DNA of 64,000 nucleotides from Cytobacillus oceanisediminis 2691 (GTDB lineage: Bacteria; Bacillota; Bacilli; Bacillales; Cytobacillaceae), in contig NZ_VEEP01000002.1 of NCBI RefSeq assembly GCF_007678455.1, forward strand, positions 407,197 through 471,196, read 5' to 3'. Positions 43,642-51,477 of the stretch are shown piece by piece; position 1 is the first letter of the stretch, and each line of letters opens with the position of its first letter. A model generated the notes under the pieces. That model did not search any database and was not told the origin of the DNA. It saw nothing but the letters and a program-made list of their open reading frames with translations. The position numbers were made by a program, and so were the translations under genes.

Positions 43642-44027
43642 CGTGATGTCCTCGAGCTGCTCTGCTCCTGCCGGAAGCCTCTTTCCGGAGCATTCACGAT
43701 TTGGTCTTGTCCCCATGAAGTCCCTTGTTCCTGCTGTTCACTTCTGTAGTGATCGTCATCATCGTCTTCATAACCTTCATCATCATGCTCTTCATACTCA
43801 TCATCGTCATCATGATCTCCGTAATAACGATCGCCCTCATCATCGCTGTATTCGTTTTCCTCATAGCCTTCTTCATTAAATGCTGAAAAATTTTCACGAA
43901 GCCAATCCTTTTCCGGAACTGAATTTTCATTGCCTGCAGCCTTTTCGTTATTCATCACCAGGCCGCCAAACGTCAGAGCCGTAATTGTACTGACAGAGAT
44001 CACTGACCACTTTACTTTTTTATTCAT
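43638..44027 (-). CDS. Exported Asp/Glu-rich protein, unknown
   Basis: 129 residues from ATG 44027 (GGAGG upstream). A signal or anchor helix (WSVISVSTITALTFGGLVM, about 7-25) precedes an extremely acidic region (about 51-93) with Asp runs, His and Tyr (GDHDDDDEYEEHDDEG, DDDDDHY). The tail is Gln/Ser/Arg-rich. There is no FMN-attachment motif. Composition suggests binding of metal ions outside the membrane. It is first in an operon with ApbE and the ferric-reductase-like protein. The coding frame is confirmed by tight overlap with apbE. No family is recognised. Confidence 0.75.
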   Translation of the reverse strand: MNKKVKWSVISVSTITALTFGGLVMNNEKAAGNENSVPEKDWLRENFSAFNEEGYEENEYSDDEGDRYYGDHDDDDEYEEHDDEGYEDDDDDHYRSEQQEQGTSWGQDQIVNAPERGFRQEQSSSRTSR

Positions 44028-44118
44028 GCAGGAACTCTCCTCCTTATATCCTTTTATGAGTATCACTATATCCACGGATGGTGAAAATACGGTGAAAAGG
44101 AAGAGTTAACAAAACAAA

Positions 44119-44153
44119 AAAAGTATAAACCATGGTTCGGTTCATACTTTTTA
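44119..44153. terminator. Hairpin terminator upstream of the DUF2164 gene
   Basis: AAAAAGTATAAACC and GGTTCATACTTTTT pair across 7 nt, with A and T tracts at both ends, in the gap between the divergent acidic-protein and DUF2164 genes. It is not obviously tied to a transcript from either gene. Confidence 0.65.
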
Positions 44154-44251
44154 TTTGTCTTGTACATAAAAAAAACTTTTTTTAAAGTCTGCAATTTGCT
44201 GTATTCAGTTTGTATAGTTACAAATGTAAATACATTAAAGGAGTGGTTTCA

Positions 44252-44497
44252 ATGTTCATAAAACTATCAAAAGAACAGCAAGAGACGATGATTGCTGACA
44301 TCCAGGTTTTCTTTTCACAAGAAAGAGGGGAAGAGTTAACCGAATTTGCGGCTGAAAGAGTTTTAGACTTTGTCAAAACATCGCTTGCTCCTCATTTTTA
44401 CAATGCTGCGATTTCAGACGCCAAGATTGTGTTGGAACAACAGTTTTCATCGCTGGAGGATGAGTTGCTCACTCTGGAACGGCCTATACAACGATAA
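44252..44497 (+). CDS. DUF2164 family small protein
   Basis: 81 residues from ATG 44252 (AAAGGAGTGG upstream). The DUF2164 pattern is clear: KLSKEQQETMIADIQVFFSQERGEELTEFAAERVLDF, then AISDAKIVLEQQF (in pieces). It is all-helical and probably cytosolic. The function is unknown. It converges on the histidine kinase gene, with the stop codons one base apart. Confidence 0.88.
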   Translation: MFIKLSKEQQETMIADIQVFFSQERGEELTEFAAERVLDFVKTSLAPHFYNAAISDAKIVLEQQFSSLEDELLTLERPIQR

Positions 44498-44498
44498 G

Positions 44499-45872
44499 TT
44501 AACTTCTATTGGCGAAAGGCAGCTGCACCACAAACGTACTGCCTTTCCCATATTCACTGTTCACTACAATTGTGCCTTGATGAATGTCAACAATCCATTT
44601 GGCGATCGAGAGCCCCAGTCCGTAGCTTCCTTCTTGCCTTGACCTGGCCTTGTCTGCGCGATAAAAACGGTCGAAGATGAACGGCTGCTCCTCGGGACGG
44701 ATTCCGATTCCTGTATCACGGACTTTAATCGTCAGTTCATCTTGTTTTCTTGATAGAGCCAGCTCAACTTCCCCGCCATCAGGGGTGTATTTTAACGCGT
44801 TATCCAACAGGATATAGAGAAGCTGCATCAATCGGTGCTCGTCACCCTTGCCAGGAAGTGTTTCAGGTGCATGGAATTGAAGTTTAATTTGCTTCTCATG
44901 TGCTATTGGATTCATCGCGTCCACTGCCTTTTGGGCCACTTCTGTAAAATCAAAAACTTCATCATTCCGCTCGATTTTACCTGAATCTGACCGGGCAAGT
45001 GTCAGCAGATCGCTCACCAGTCCTGTCATTCTTTTCACTTCATCCTTCATATTAAAAAGCATTTTACGGACCATATGATCCTGTTTATCATCGATCGTCA
45101 TCTCGATCGCATCGATGGAAGAAAGCATGACACTTAAAGGCGTCCTGAGTTCATGTGAGGCATCCGCGACAAATTCACGCTGTCTGTCAAACGCTGAACT
45201 AATCGGGACCATCGCCTTTTTCGACATCCTGCTGCTCAGGAACCAGGCGACCAGTAAGAAAACAAGCAGCAAACCAATCAGGATACCGAACAGCCAGGTA
45301 AACATCTGATAGACAAAAGAAATGTCCGTGCCGACATACAGGTTTCCGATTTCACGATCGTCAACCGATACCTCTTCCTTTGCAATCAAGAGGCGGATGT
45401 CCTTCCGAAATAACTCACTATGATCCTCGTGCTCGTCTTCTTCGTCCTCCTCGTAGGATAAATCGACCTTCACTTTCCGCTGGAAAAGTTCCTGAGGATC
45501 AAGTGCAGACAATAACTCCGGCCGAGCCTTCGGAAATGCTTCATTCCCTGCAAGCAAGTCACCTTCCGGACTGATGAGATAGACAAAAACCTGGCCGGGA
45601 CCTCTTAATTCCAGTTCATGCTCCTGAAACTCGCCAACTCTTTCAGGGTTCCTCTCAAGGAATCTTTCCAATCTTTCAGCTTCTCCTTTTGCCAGGGTCT
45701 TCACTTCCTGCTCGTGGTCCTGCATGATCACCAAATAAAGCACAGCGAACATGACGATGGAAAACAGCAGCAGGAAGCTCATCAACTGGCCCAAAAATCC
45801 CTTCGTCAGCCGCCGCTGGGTCCGTTTGAAGATATTCTGCTCTCTTTCACGGCGCAAGGACTTAGTTTTCAA
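44499..45872 (-). CDS. Sensor histidine kinase with acidic extracellular loop
   Basis: 457 residues from TTG 45872, which overlaps the end of the response regulator gene by 11 nt. Membrane helices lie at about 30-50 and 190-212. The extracellular part has an acidic cluster (SYEEDEEDEHEDHSE, about 139-153). A HAMP-less linker leads to H240 in DASHELRTPLS and ATPase motifs LLDNALKYT, DTGIGI and SYGLGLSIAK. The layout resembles CusS/CiaH-type kinases. The acidic loop suggests sensing of cations. The nearby acidic exported protein has a similar composition. Confidence 0.9.
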   Translation of the reverse strand: MKTKSLRREREQNIFKRTQRRLTKGFLGQLMSFLLLFSIVMFAVLYLVIMQDHEQEVKTLAKGEAERLERFLERNPERVGEFQEHELELRGPGQVFVYLISPEGDLLAGNEAFPKARPELLSALDPQELFQRKVKVDLSYEEDEEDEHEDHSELFRKDIRLLIAKEEVSVDDREIGNLYVGTDISFVYQMFTWLFGILIGLLLVFLLVAWFLSSRMSKKAMVPISSAFDRQREFVADASHELRTPLSVMLSSIDAIEMTIDDKQDHMVRKMLFNMKDEVKRMTGLVSDLLTLARSDSGKIERNDEVFDFTEVAQKAVDAMNPIAHEKQIKLQFHAPETLPGKGDEHRLMQLLYILLDNALKYTPDGGEVELALSRKQDELTIKVRDTGIGIRPEEQPFIFDRFYRADKARSRQEGSYGLGLSIAKWIVDIHQGTIVVNSEYGKGSTFVVQLPFANRS

Positions 45873-46536
45873 TTTTATACCCTACCCCTCTGATGCTTTG
45901 AAGCAAGTCATACTTGCCAAAGCTGTCCAGCTTTTTGCGTAGCAATTTTACCGTCGCATCGATCGTTTTCGTTGATACATCCGCGTCCAACCCCCAAATC
46001 CGCTCCAATATAAGCTCCCGGGGCAAAACCTGGCCCCTGTTTTGCAGCAGCAAATCGAGCAGCTGGAATTCACGGGGACTTAGCTGGATCTCCTTGTTTC
46101 CATCACTCAACACCTGGCCGATCCGGCTTAACACAAGATCACGATAATGTACCTCATCTTCCACAATCGGAGCAAAGTTCCTCCTTGTCAGTGCCCTGAT
46201 CCTGGCAAGGAGTTCGTCAATCTCGAACGGTTTGATCAGATAATCATCCGCACCGGCATCAAGGCCATTGATCCTGTCCTCGACCGAATCTTTCGCCGTC
46301 AGCATCAATATCGCCCCTGCATATCCCTCTTTCCTCAAGCGGCGGCAAACCTCCACACCAGACCCATTCGGCATCATCCAGTCCAAAATCAGCACATCAT
46401 AATGGGAAGAAGTACTGTAAAAATAAGCATCCTCCCCTTCCTTCACCCACTCAACCTGATAACCAGCTTTCTTCTTTAACATATAACTGATCAGCTCGCC
46501 AAGCTTCAGGTCATCTTCCGCCAGTAAAATATTCAT
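45862..46536 (-). CDS. OmpR-family response regulator
   Basis: 224 residues from ATG 46536 (GTAGGG upstream). The receiver has LLAEDD, phosphorylated Asp in VLILDWMMPNGSG near 52 and Lys in DDYLIKPFEID. The winged helix follows with LSPREFQLLDLLLQ and STKTIDATVKLLRKKLDSFG. It partners the kinase immediately downstream. The acidic-protein/ApbE/ferric-reductase operon 0.5 kb away is the obvious candidate target. Confidence 0.92.
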   Translation of the reverse strand: MNILLAEDDLKLGELISYMLKKKAGYQVEWVKEGEDAYFYSTSSHYDVLILDWMMPNGSGVEVCRRLRKEGYAGAILMLTAKDSVEDRINGLDAGADDYLIKPFEIDELLARIRALTRRNFAPIVEDEVHYRDLVLSRIGQVLSDGNKEIQLSPREFQLLDLLLQNRGQVLPRELILERIWGLDADVSTKTIDATVKLLRKKLDSFGKYDLLQSIRGVGYKIEN

Positions 46537-46589
46537 CGCCCTACCCGCCATTCCGAATACTATATTTACTTTTATTTTACCTCTTTTTT

Positions 46590-46649
46590 AAGCAAAGGGA
46601 CGTACCCTTTGCTTCCGGAATTGGATGCAATAAGTACGTCCCCATGCTT
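46590..46649. repeat. 60-bp palindromic element, copy 1
   Basis: Begins AAGCAAAGGGACGTACCC and ends TACGTCCCCATGCTT, so the ends form an imperfect inverted repeat. A 60-bp relative occurs at 51371-51430. It lies between the response regulator start and the end of the 46652 gene, and could act as a bidirectional hairpin or terminator. Confidence 0.7.
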
Positions 46650-46651
46650 CA

Positions 46652-47242
46652 CTACAGCGGTTTTACCGTATAAGTATTCCCGGCATTCACGCTTACGACG
46701 TTATAGTAGGTGATTTTATCATTCGGGAATTTGACGGCGTATGAGATGCCGCCTCCAAAATCCTTAAGCCCCTTGATTGTCACCGTGCTTGGGACCGGGA
46801 TGGAAATGGCAGCGGGATTATTCGCCAGGATAAGTTTTTCTTTCACTGGCTGTCCATTGACCAGGATTTGAACTTCATCATTGTCTTCACTGTTGAAATC
46901 CCAGATCAGCATTTTTGCTTCACCACCGGAATCTCCTACGGTCACTTCAAAATCCTTAGCAGTGATCCCTGCGTTCGTTTCGTCTGTCATAAGGCTTTCT
47001 CCTGCAATCGTAGACTTGCTGATCCGATTGGCGACCACTTCTTCCGAGCTTCCTTCTGATGAATAGCCGCCAGAAACCATGCTTAAGCCAATCGCCAATA
47101 CAATCGCTAAAATGGTGCCAAAGAATACTGGCTTTCGATGGCTATGTTCGTGGTAAATGATTTCCGGCTCCGCTTCTTCCTCATCGCCGGCCCATTGATT
47201 GTCCAGTTCATACTCAGCATCTTTTTTGAATTTTTTCCGCAT
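46652..47242 (-). CDS. Membrane-anchored protein of the multi-AAA operon, unknown
   Basis: 196 residues from ATG 47242 (GGAGGAGGG upstream). A cytoplasmic N-terminus of about 37 acidic and basic residues (MRKKFKKDAEYELDNQW) is followed by one membrane helix (about 39-58). The extracellular part has a serine-rich linker and a compact beta-rich domain (about 90-196) with KMLIWDFNSEDNDEVQILVNG and VPSTVTIKGLKDFGGGI. It resembles a small immunoglobulin-like fold but no family is recognised. It is the third gene of the operon with the four-module AAA protein. Confidence 0.75.
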   Translation of the reverse strand: MRKKFKKDAEYELDNQWAGDEEEAEPEIIYHEHSHRKPVFFGTILAIVLAIGLSMVSGGYSSEGSSEEVVANRISKSTIAGESLMTDETNAGITAKDFEVTVGDSGGEAKMLIWDFNSEDNDEVQILVNGQPVKEKLILANNPAAISIPVPSTVTIKGLKDFGGGISYAVKFPNDKITYYNVVSVNAGNTYTVKPL

Positions 47243-47262
47243 CGCTAATCCCTCCTCCTCCG

Positions 47263-47694
47263 TCAGCGCACCATCTTGTAGCTAATCGGGTATTTATAAT
47301 ACCAGTACGATAGAAATGCTCTTCCTAACAGGATTGATAGCACCGATAAAACGATCGCGACCGTTTTTCCGATCATCATTTGATCTGCCCACAGGTTGGC
47401 AAATGTCAGGCTGAGTTCCATCACGATAAAGCTGACAAAGCACATCTGGAAAAAAGGAAGCAGCACCGGGAATTTGCGGTAGAGCCACGAGTGATACTTC
47501 ATCGATAAAAAGAGAAGGAAGCCAAGCAAGGCAATCCCGCCCAAGCCCAGACCAAGTCGCGGCGCTCCTAATTTATAAACATCTAGAAGATCAAAGAAAG
47601 TCATCAGCGGTCCAAAAACGATGACGAGTGCAGTGATTGGAAATAGAAAAACGTAGAAAAACAAAGACCATAAAAATTTTATGATTTTTTTCAT
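47263..47694 (-). CDS. Four-helix membrane protein of the multi-AAA operon, unknown
   Basis: 143 residues. Membrane segments lie at about 6-32, 45-64, 75-100 and 105-125, with short basic loops. The ATG at 47694 overlaps the stop codon of the AAA gene (ATGA), so translation is coupled. The gene product could anchor the large ATPase to the membrane. No family is recognised. Confidence 0.75.
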   Translation of the reverse strand: MKKIIKFLWSLFFYVFLFPITALVIVFGPLMTFFDLLDVYKLGAPRLGLGLGGIALLGFLLFLSMKYHSWLYRKFPVLLPFFQMCFVSFIVMELSLTFANLWADQMMIGKTVAIVLSVLSILLGRAFLSYWYYKYPISYKMVR

Positions 47695-50600
47695 CTAGCA
47701 ACACCCCCGGCCTGTAAAAAATCCTCCTGCATAAGCAGCGTCAAATCCTCTAATGTTGGCTCGTCGATTTCACTCAGCCTCAATGCATGCGCACGGATGG
47801 CGGCTTCGCAAATATTCCTTGCCAGACGGCCATTCCCTGCAGAAGCGTTTCCTTCTGCACTCTCAAATAGTGCTTTGAGTGCCTGGGCTCCGTCAGGGCT
47901 CAGCTCGTATCCCTTCGGCTTCAGCAGGCGTCTGCTGATTTCCACAAGTTCATCAACTGCATAATCAGGGAAATTGATCACATTCGGGAATCTGGAACGC
48001 AAGCCTGCATTTGAATCCAGCAGCTGTTCCATATCATCCTCATAACCTGCTAAAATCACAATGATATTCTCGCGGTGGTCATCCATGAACTTCACAATCG
48101 TATCAATCGCTTCCTGCCCGAAATCCTGTCCGTCGCCAAATAAAGCATACGCTTCATCGACGAATAGAATGCCGCCAAGTGCCTTCTCCAAAACTTCCCG
48201 TGTTTTCAGGGCAGTTTGGCCAACATACCCGGCCACCAGTCCGGAACGGTCCGTTTCCACGATATGATCCAGTTTGATCACACCAAGTTCCTTCAGCCTT
48301 CTGGCCAGAATCCGCGCAATCGTGGTTTTACCAGTACCCGGGTTGCCTTTGAACACCATGTGCAGCGATTGCGCACCCATATCTGGCAGACCCATCGCCT
48401 TCCTTTTATTCGCCACTTCGATCTGCGCTGATAGTGAGCGCACGAAGGTTTTGACCTCATCCAGGCCAACAACAGATGCCAGCTCCTGCAATGCATTTTC
48501 CTTCGGCTGATCCTCCAGCAGTCCAAAATCAGCCAGGGTCAATCTGTTCAATTGATCCGGCCCGACATTGTCAGTTTCAACGATCCTGACCGCCTGATTC
48601 CTGATGGCCGCCTCAAGCGTATTCCTGACAAGACGTCCGTTGCCGCTGTCGTTTTTTCCTGGAATCTGTTTCTTTCCATAAAACTCAGCCAATCCCTGTT
48701 TCACACCTGCATCCAGGATGAAGCCTTTGCTCTTCGCCTGTATATCAGTGATTTGCGTAAGCTGTTCCTGTGTATAGTCCGGGAACTCAATTTTCAGCGG
48801 GAAGCGCGAGCCCAACCCCGGATTGCTCCGTAAAAACTGTTCCATTTCATCGGTATATCCAGCCAGAACCACGACTAGGTCATTGCGGTGATTTTCAATC
48901 AAGCGAACAAGGGTATCAATCGCTTCTTTGCCAAACCCTCCGCCTTGAACTCCTTCTTCCACAAGACTGTACGCTTCATCGATAAATAACACTCCGCCTA
49001 ATGCAGACTGGACGACCTCGGTAGTTTTGACCGCTGTCTGCCCCATATATTCGGCGACGAGATTGCTGCGGTCCACTTCGATCAGATGGCCTCTTTTTAA
49101 AAGGCCCATTGATTTCAGCATCTCAGCAAGCATCCTCGCCATTGTCGTCTTGCCTGTCCCTGGATTTCCGGAAAAGACGATATTCAGTGTCTGCGACTGT
49201 TCCGTCAAGATGCCAGCCTTTTTCCGCTTTTCATTCGCGAGGATTTGTTTTTCGAGACTCCTGATAAAATCCTTCACATTCTCCAGGCCAACGACTTTTT
49301 CAAACGCTGGCTCGAGCTCAAACTTTGGCCGTTCGGCAATTCCGAAATCCTCGGCTGTTAAAAGCTTATAATCCCGGGCACCTGTTTCCTTGTTGAGACG
49401 CACCGCTTGCTTGCGGATTGCATCCTCCAGCATGTTTCGGACAAGACGGCCGTTCCCGGCATCATTCCGTCCGGAAATCTGCTTAGAATCAAATAGTTCA
49501 AGCAGCTGTTCCTTGATGCCTGGATCAACCATGAAGTCCTTCGCCTTTGCCATTCCCGTCAGAATCTCATACATCTCCTCGGAAGAATAATCCGGGAATT
49601 CGATAATATAAGGGAATCTCGATTGAAGGCCAGGATTCATTTTCAGAAACCCATCCATCTCATTCGTGTATCCGGCCAGGACCATGACCAGATTGTCCCG
49701 GTGGTCCTCCATTCCTTTTACCAGAGTGTCAATGGCTTCCATGCCGAATGGGTCCTGCTTATTCCTGGACAGAGCATACGCTTCATCAATGAACAACACG
49801 CCGCCAAGCGCACGTTCAATCGCAGCATTGGTTTTTGGAGCAGTCGAACCAAGGTATTCCCCGACCAGATCCTGCCTTGCAGCCTCTACCAATTGCCCCT
49901 GGGAAAGCAGCCCCATTGCTTTGAGAATCCGAGAGACGAGCCTTGCAACGGTTGTTTTACCTGTGCCAGGATTCCCGGTGAACACCATATGTATTGCCAT
50001 TTTACCAGCCGTTTTGTATCCGGCCTCCTGCCTCATCTTTTCGGCCTTCACCGTTTCCAGCAGTTCATGAACCGCTCTTTTTACTGTATGCAAACCGGTC
50101 AGGCGATTTAGTTCATCCAGCAAGTCTTCGATTTTTTCTTCTGCCACCATCGGAATCGATTTTAACAGGAAGCTTTGCTCATCCTTTACAGCCAGCAAAT
50201 CATCCTGCTGCAGCTGAATCGTAATAAGATCTCCCGCAAGGAAAGTCCCCCTTGCCCTTAAATCGACAAGTGCCTGATAAAAATCCTTTTCTGCCAGACT
50301 CTCGATGGCCTCGCCATATTTCTTCGTTGCCAGAATCCGTTCTACTAAACCAGCAAACAGTCCATCGTCGAATTTTACCGTCAACTGCGTCTGGCTCTCG
50401 AGCCTGCGTGCTGCAGCCTGGAACTTGCCCCTTAAGATCGCCTCTACATCCTCGGGCATAAGCGGTGCCGAAATCGCATAGGATTGAATCCCTTTTAAAA
50501 TAGGAGCTGGTATTTTGCTCGCTACCTCTTTCGGAAGCTGTCCATGGACTTCTTCCTTCAAATCGACGTCGCTGTAAAAGACAAGAAAATAATTCGAAGC

Positions 50601-51290
50601 ATCGACCATCACACTGTTGGACGTCCGGAAAAAGCCATGCTGCACCAGCCTGGAAACATACTGCAGAACCTCAGCATCAGCCTGCTCGATCCCCAAGAAG
50701 CAAACCGTTCCGACCCCATACTCAAAGGCCGCGGAACAATCGAGGACGAAATTGCTGTGGATATCCTTCTCGGTGTAATTCCGCAAATCAATCGTCGCAA
50801 CCTTCTTATAAGGTACAAGCTTTTTCTTATAGAGCTGATCAATCAACAGCTGCAAAGTCGTAAACTTACCTGTCCCAGCTGGACCCGCAAGCAGGATGGC
50901 ATTTTGCACCTTGCCTTTTTCCCTTTTGAAAAAAGCCTTTTTATAGGAAACCAGCAATTCATCAATGAACGCACCCTGGCGCAGGATCCTGCCGTTCAGT
51001 TCTTTTTTGATTTCCGCGAAAATCGTATCCAGTTCGTCATTGGATCGATTCAAGCCCATTTGCTTGATGCCATACTTCGCATCCTTGACCACTTCCCCGA
51101 CCGCACCAGCAGAATGGGGAACATGCTGCGGATTGCCGCCAACCGATTCCGTCCTGAGCGCACCCGAATGAGTCATCGTCTGAGCCTGCGCGCCCATCCG
51201 CTGCTTTTTGCCCCTGAATCCCTTTGCCTGGACATAATCCACCAATTGAAGCTCAGGCAGTAAAATACGAAGCCATTTTTGGAAACCCAT
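47691..51290 (-). CDS. Large protein with four AAA+ modules (CbbX/SpoVK type)
   Basis: 1199 residues from ATG 51290 (AAGGTGAGG upstream). Residues 100-380 are an AAA-like module with altered Walker A GPAGTGKF (136-143) and no clear acidic Walker B (CFLGIEQAD), probably inactive. Three full CbbX/SpoVK-type modules follow. Their Walker A motifs GNPGTGKTT lie at 439, 708 and 982, Walker B (F)(I/V)DEAY at 502, 771 and 1045, arginine fingers in SRFP at R558, R829 and R1100, and GNGRL(V/A)RN sensor-2 motifs. There is no membrane segment. It is followed in the operon by two membrane proteins. CbbX-type modules usually remodel protein complexes; the substrate is unknown. Confidence 0.9.
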   Translation of the reverse strand: MGFQKWLRILLPELQLVDYVQAKGFRGKKQRMGAQAQTMTHSGALRTESVGGNPQHVPHSAGAVGEVVKDAKYGIKQMGLNRSNDELDTIFAEIKKELNGRILRQGAFIDELLVSYKKAFFKREKGKVQNAILLAGPAGTGKFTTLQLLIDQLYKKKLVPYKKVATIDLRNYTEKDIHSNFVLDCSAAFEYGVGTVCFLGIEQADAEVLQYVSRLVQHGFFRTSNSVMVDASNYFLVFYSDVDLKEEVHGQLPKEVASKIPAPILKGIQSYAISAPLMPEDVEAILRGKFQAAARRLESQTQLTVKFDDGLFAGLVERILATKKYGEAIESLAEKDFYQALVDLRARGTFLAGDLITIQLQQDDLLAVKDEQSFLLKSIPMVAEEKIEDLLDELNRLTGLHTVKRAVHELLETVKAEKMRQEAGYKTAGKMAIHMVFTGNPGTGKTTVARLVSRILKAMGLLSQGQLVEAARQDLVGEYLGSTAPKTNAAIERALGGVLFIDEAYALSRNKQDPFGMEAIDTLVKGMEDHRDNLVMVLAGYTNEMDGFLKMNPGLQSRFPYIIEFPDYSSEEMYEILTGMAKAKDFMVDPGIKEQLLELFDSKQISGRNDAGNGRLVRNMLEDAIRKQAVRLNKETGARDYKLLTAEDFGIAERPKFELEPAFEKVVGLENVKDFIRSLEKQILANEKRKKAGILTEQSQTLNIVFSGNPGTGKTTMARMLAEMLKSMGLLKRGHLIEVDRSNLVAEYMGQTAVKTTEVVQSALGGVLFIDEAYSLVEEGVQGGGFGKEAIDTLVRLIENHRNDLVVVLAGYTDEMEQFLRSNPGLGSRFPLKIEFPDYTQEQLTQITDIQAKSKGFILDAGVKQGLAEFYGKKQIPGKNDSGNGRLVRNTLEAAIRNQAVRIVETDNVGPDQLNRLTLADFGLLEDQPKENALQELASVVGLDEVKTFVRSLSAQIEVANKRKAMGLPDMGAQSLHMVFKGNPGTGKTTIARILARRLKELGVIKLDHIVETDRSGLVAGYVGQTALKTREVLEKALGGILFVDEAYALFGDGQDFGQEAIDTIVKFMDDHRENIIVILAGYEDDMEQLLDSNAGLRSRFPNVINFPDYAVDELVEISRRLLKPKGYELSPDGAQALKALFESAEGNASAGNGRLARNICEAAIRAHALRLSEIDEPTLEDLTLLMQEDFLQAGGVAR

Positions 51291-51370
51291 AGTTAACCTC
51301 ACCTTACGAATGATTTACTTTCATTTTAAACCAGTTTATAACATTTACAATTGATTTTTCCAAAAATAAG

Positions 51371-51430
51371 AAGTACAGGGGTGTACCTTTCATTCTTGAT
51401 TTGGAAGCAAAAGATACGTCCCCGTGCTTT
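51371..51430. repeat. 60-bp palindromic element, copy 2
   Basis: Begins AAGTACAGGGGTGTACC and ends GATACGTCCCCGTGCTTT. It matches the element at 46590-46649 at roughly two thirds of positions and keeps the same inverted ends. The two copies bracket the multi-AAA operon. Confidence 0.7.
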
Positions 51431-51434
51431 AAAA

Positions 51435-51463
51435 TAAAAAAAGACAACGGGGGTACCGTTGCC
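51435..51463 (-). terminator. Terminator of the 51478 MFS gene
   Basis: Minus strand GCAACGG-taccc-CCGTTGTC followed by seven T residues, 15 bp past the stop. Confidence 0.9.
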
Positions 51464-51477
51464 TCAATGTTTTACAC

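Noticed and set aside
43642-43716. Longer N-terminus of the ApbE protein
   Set aside because: It lies entirely within the acidic protein gene in another frame; the ATGA overlap at 43641 marks the real start.
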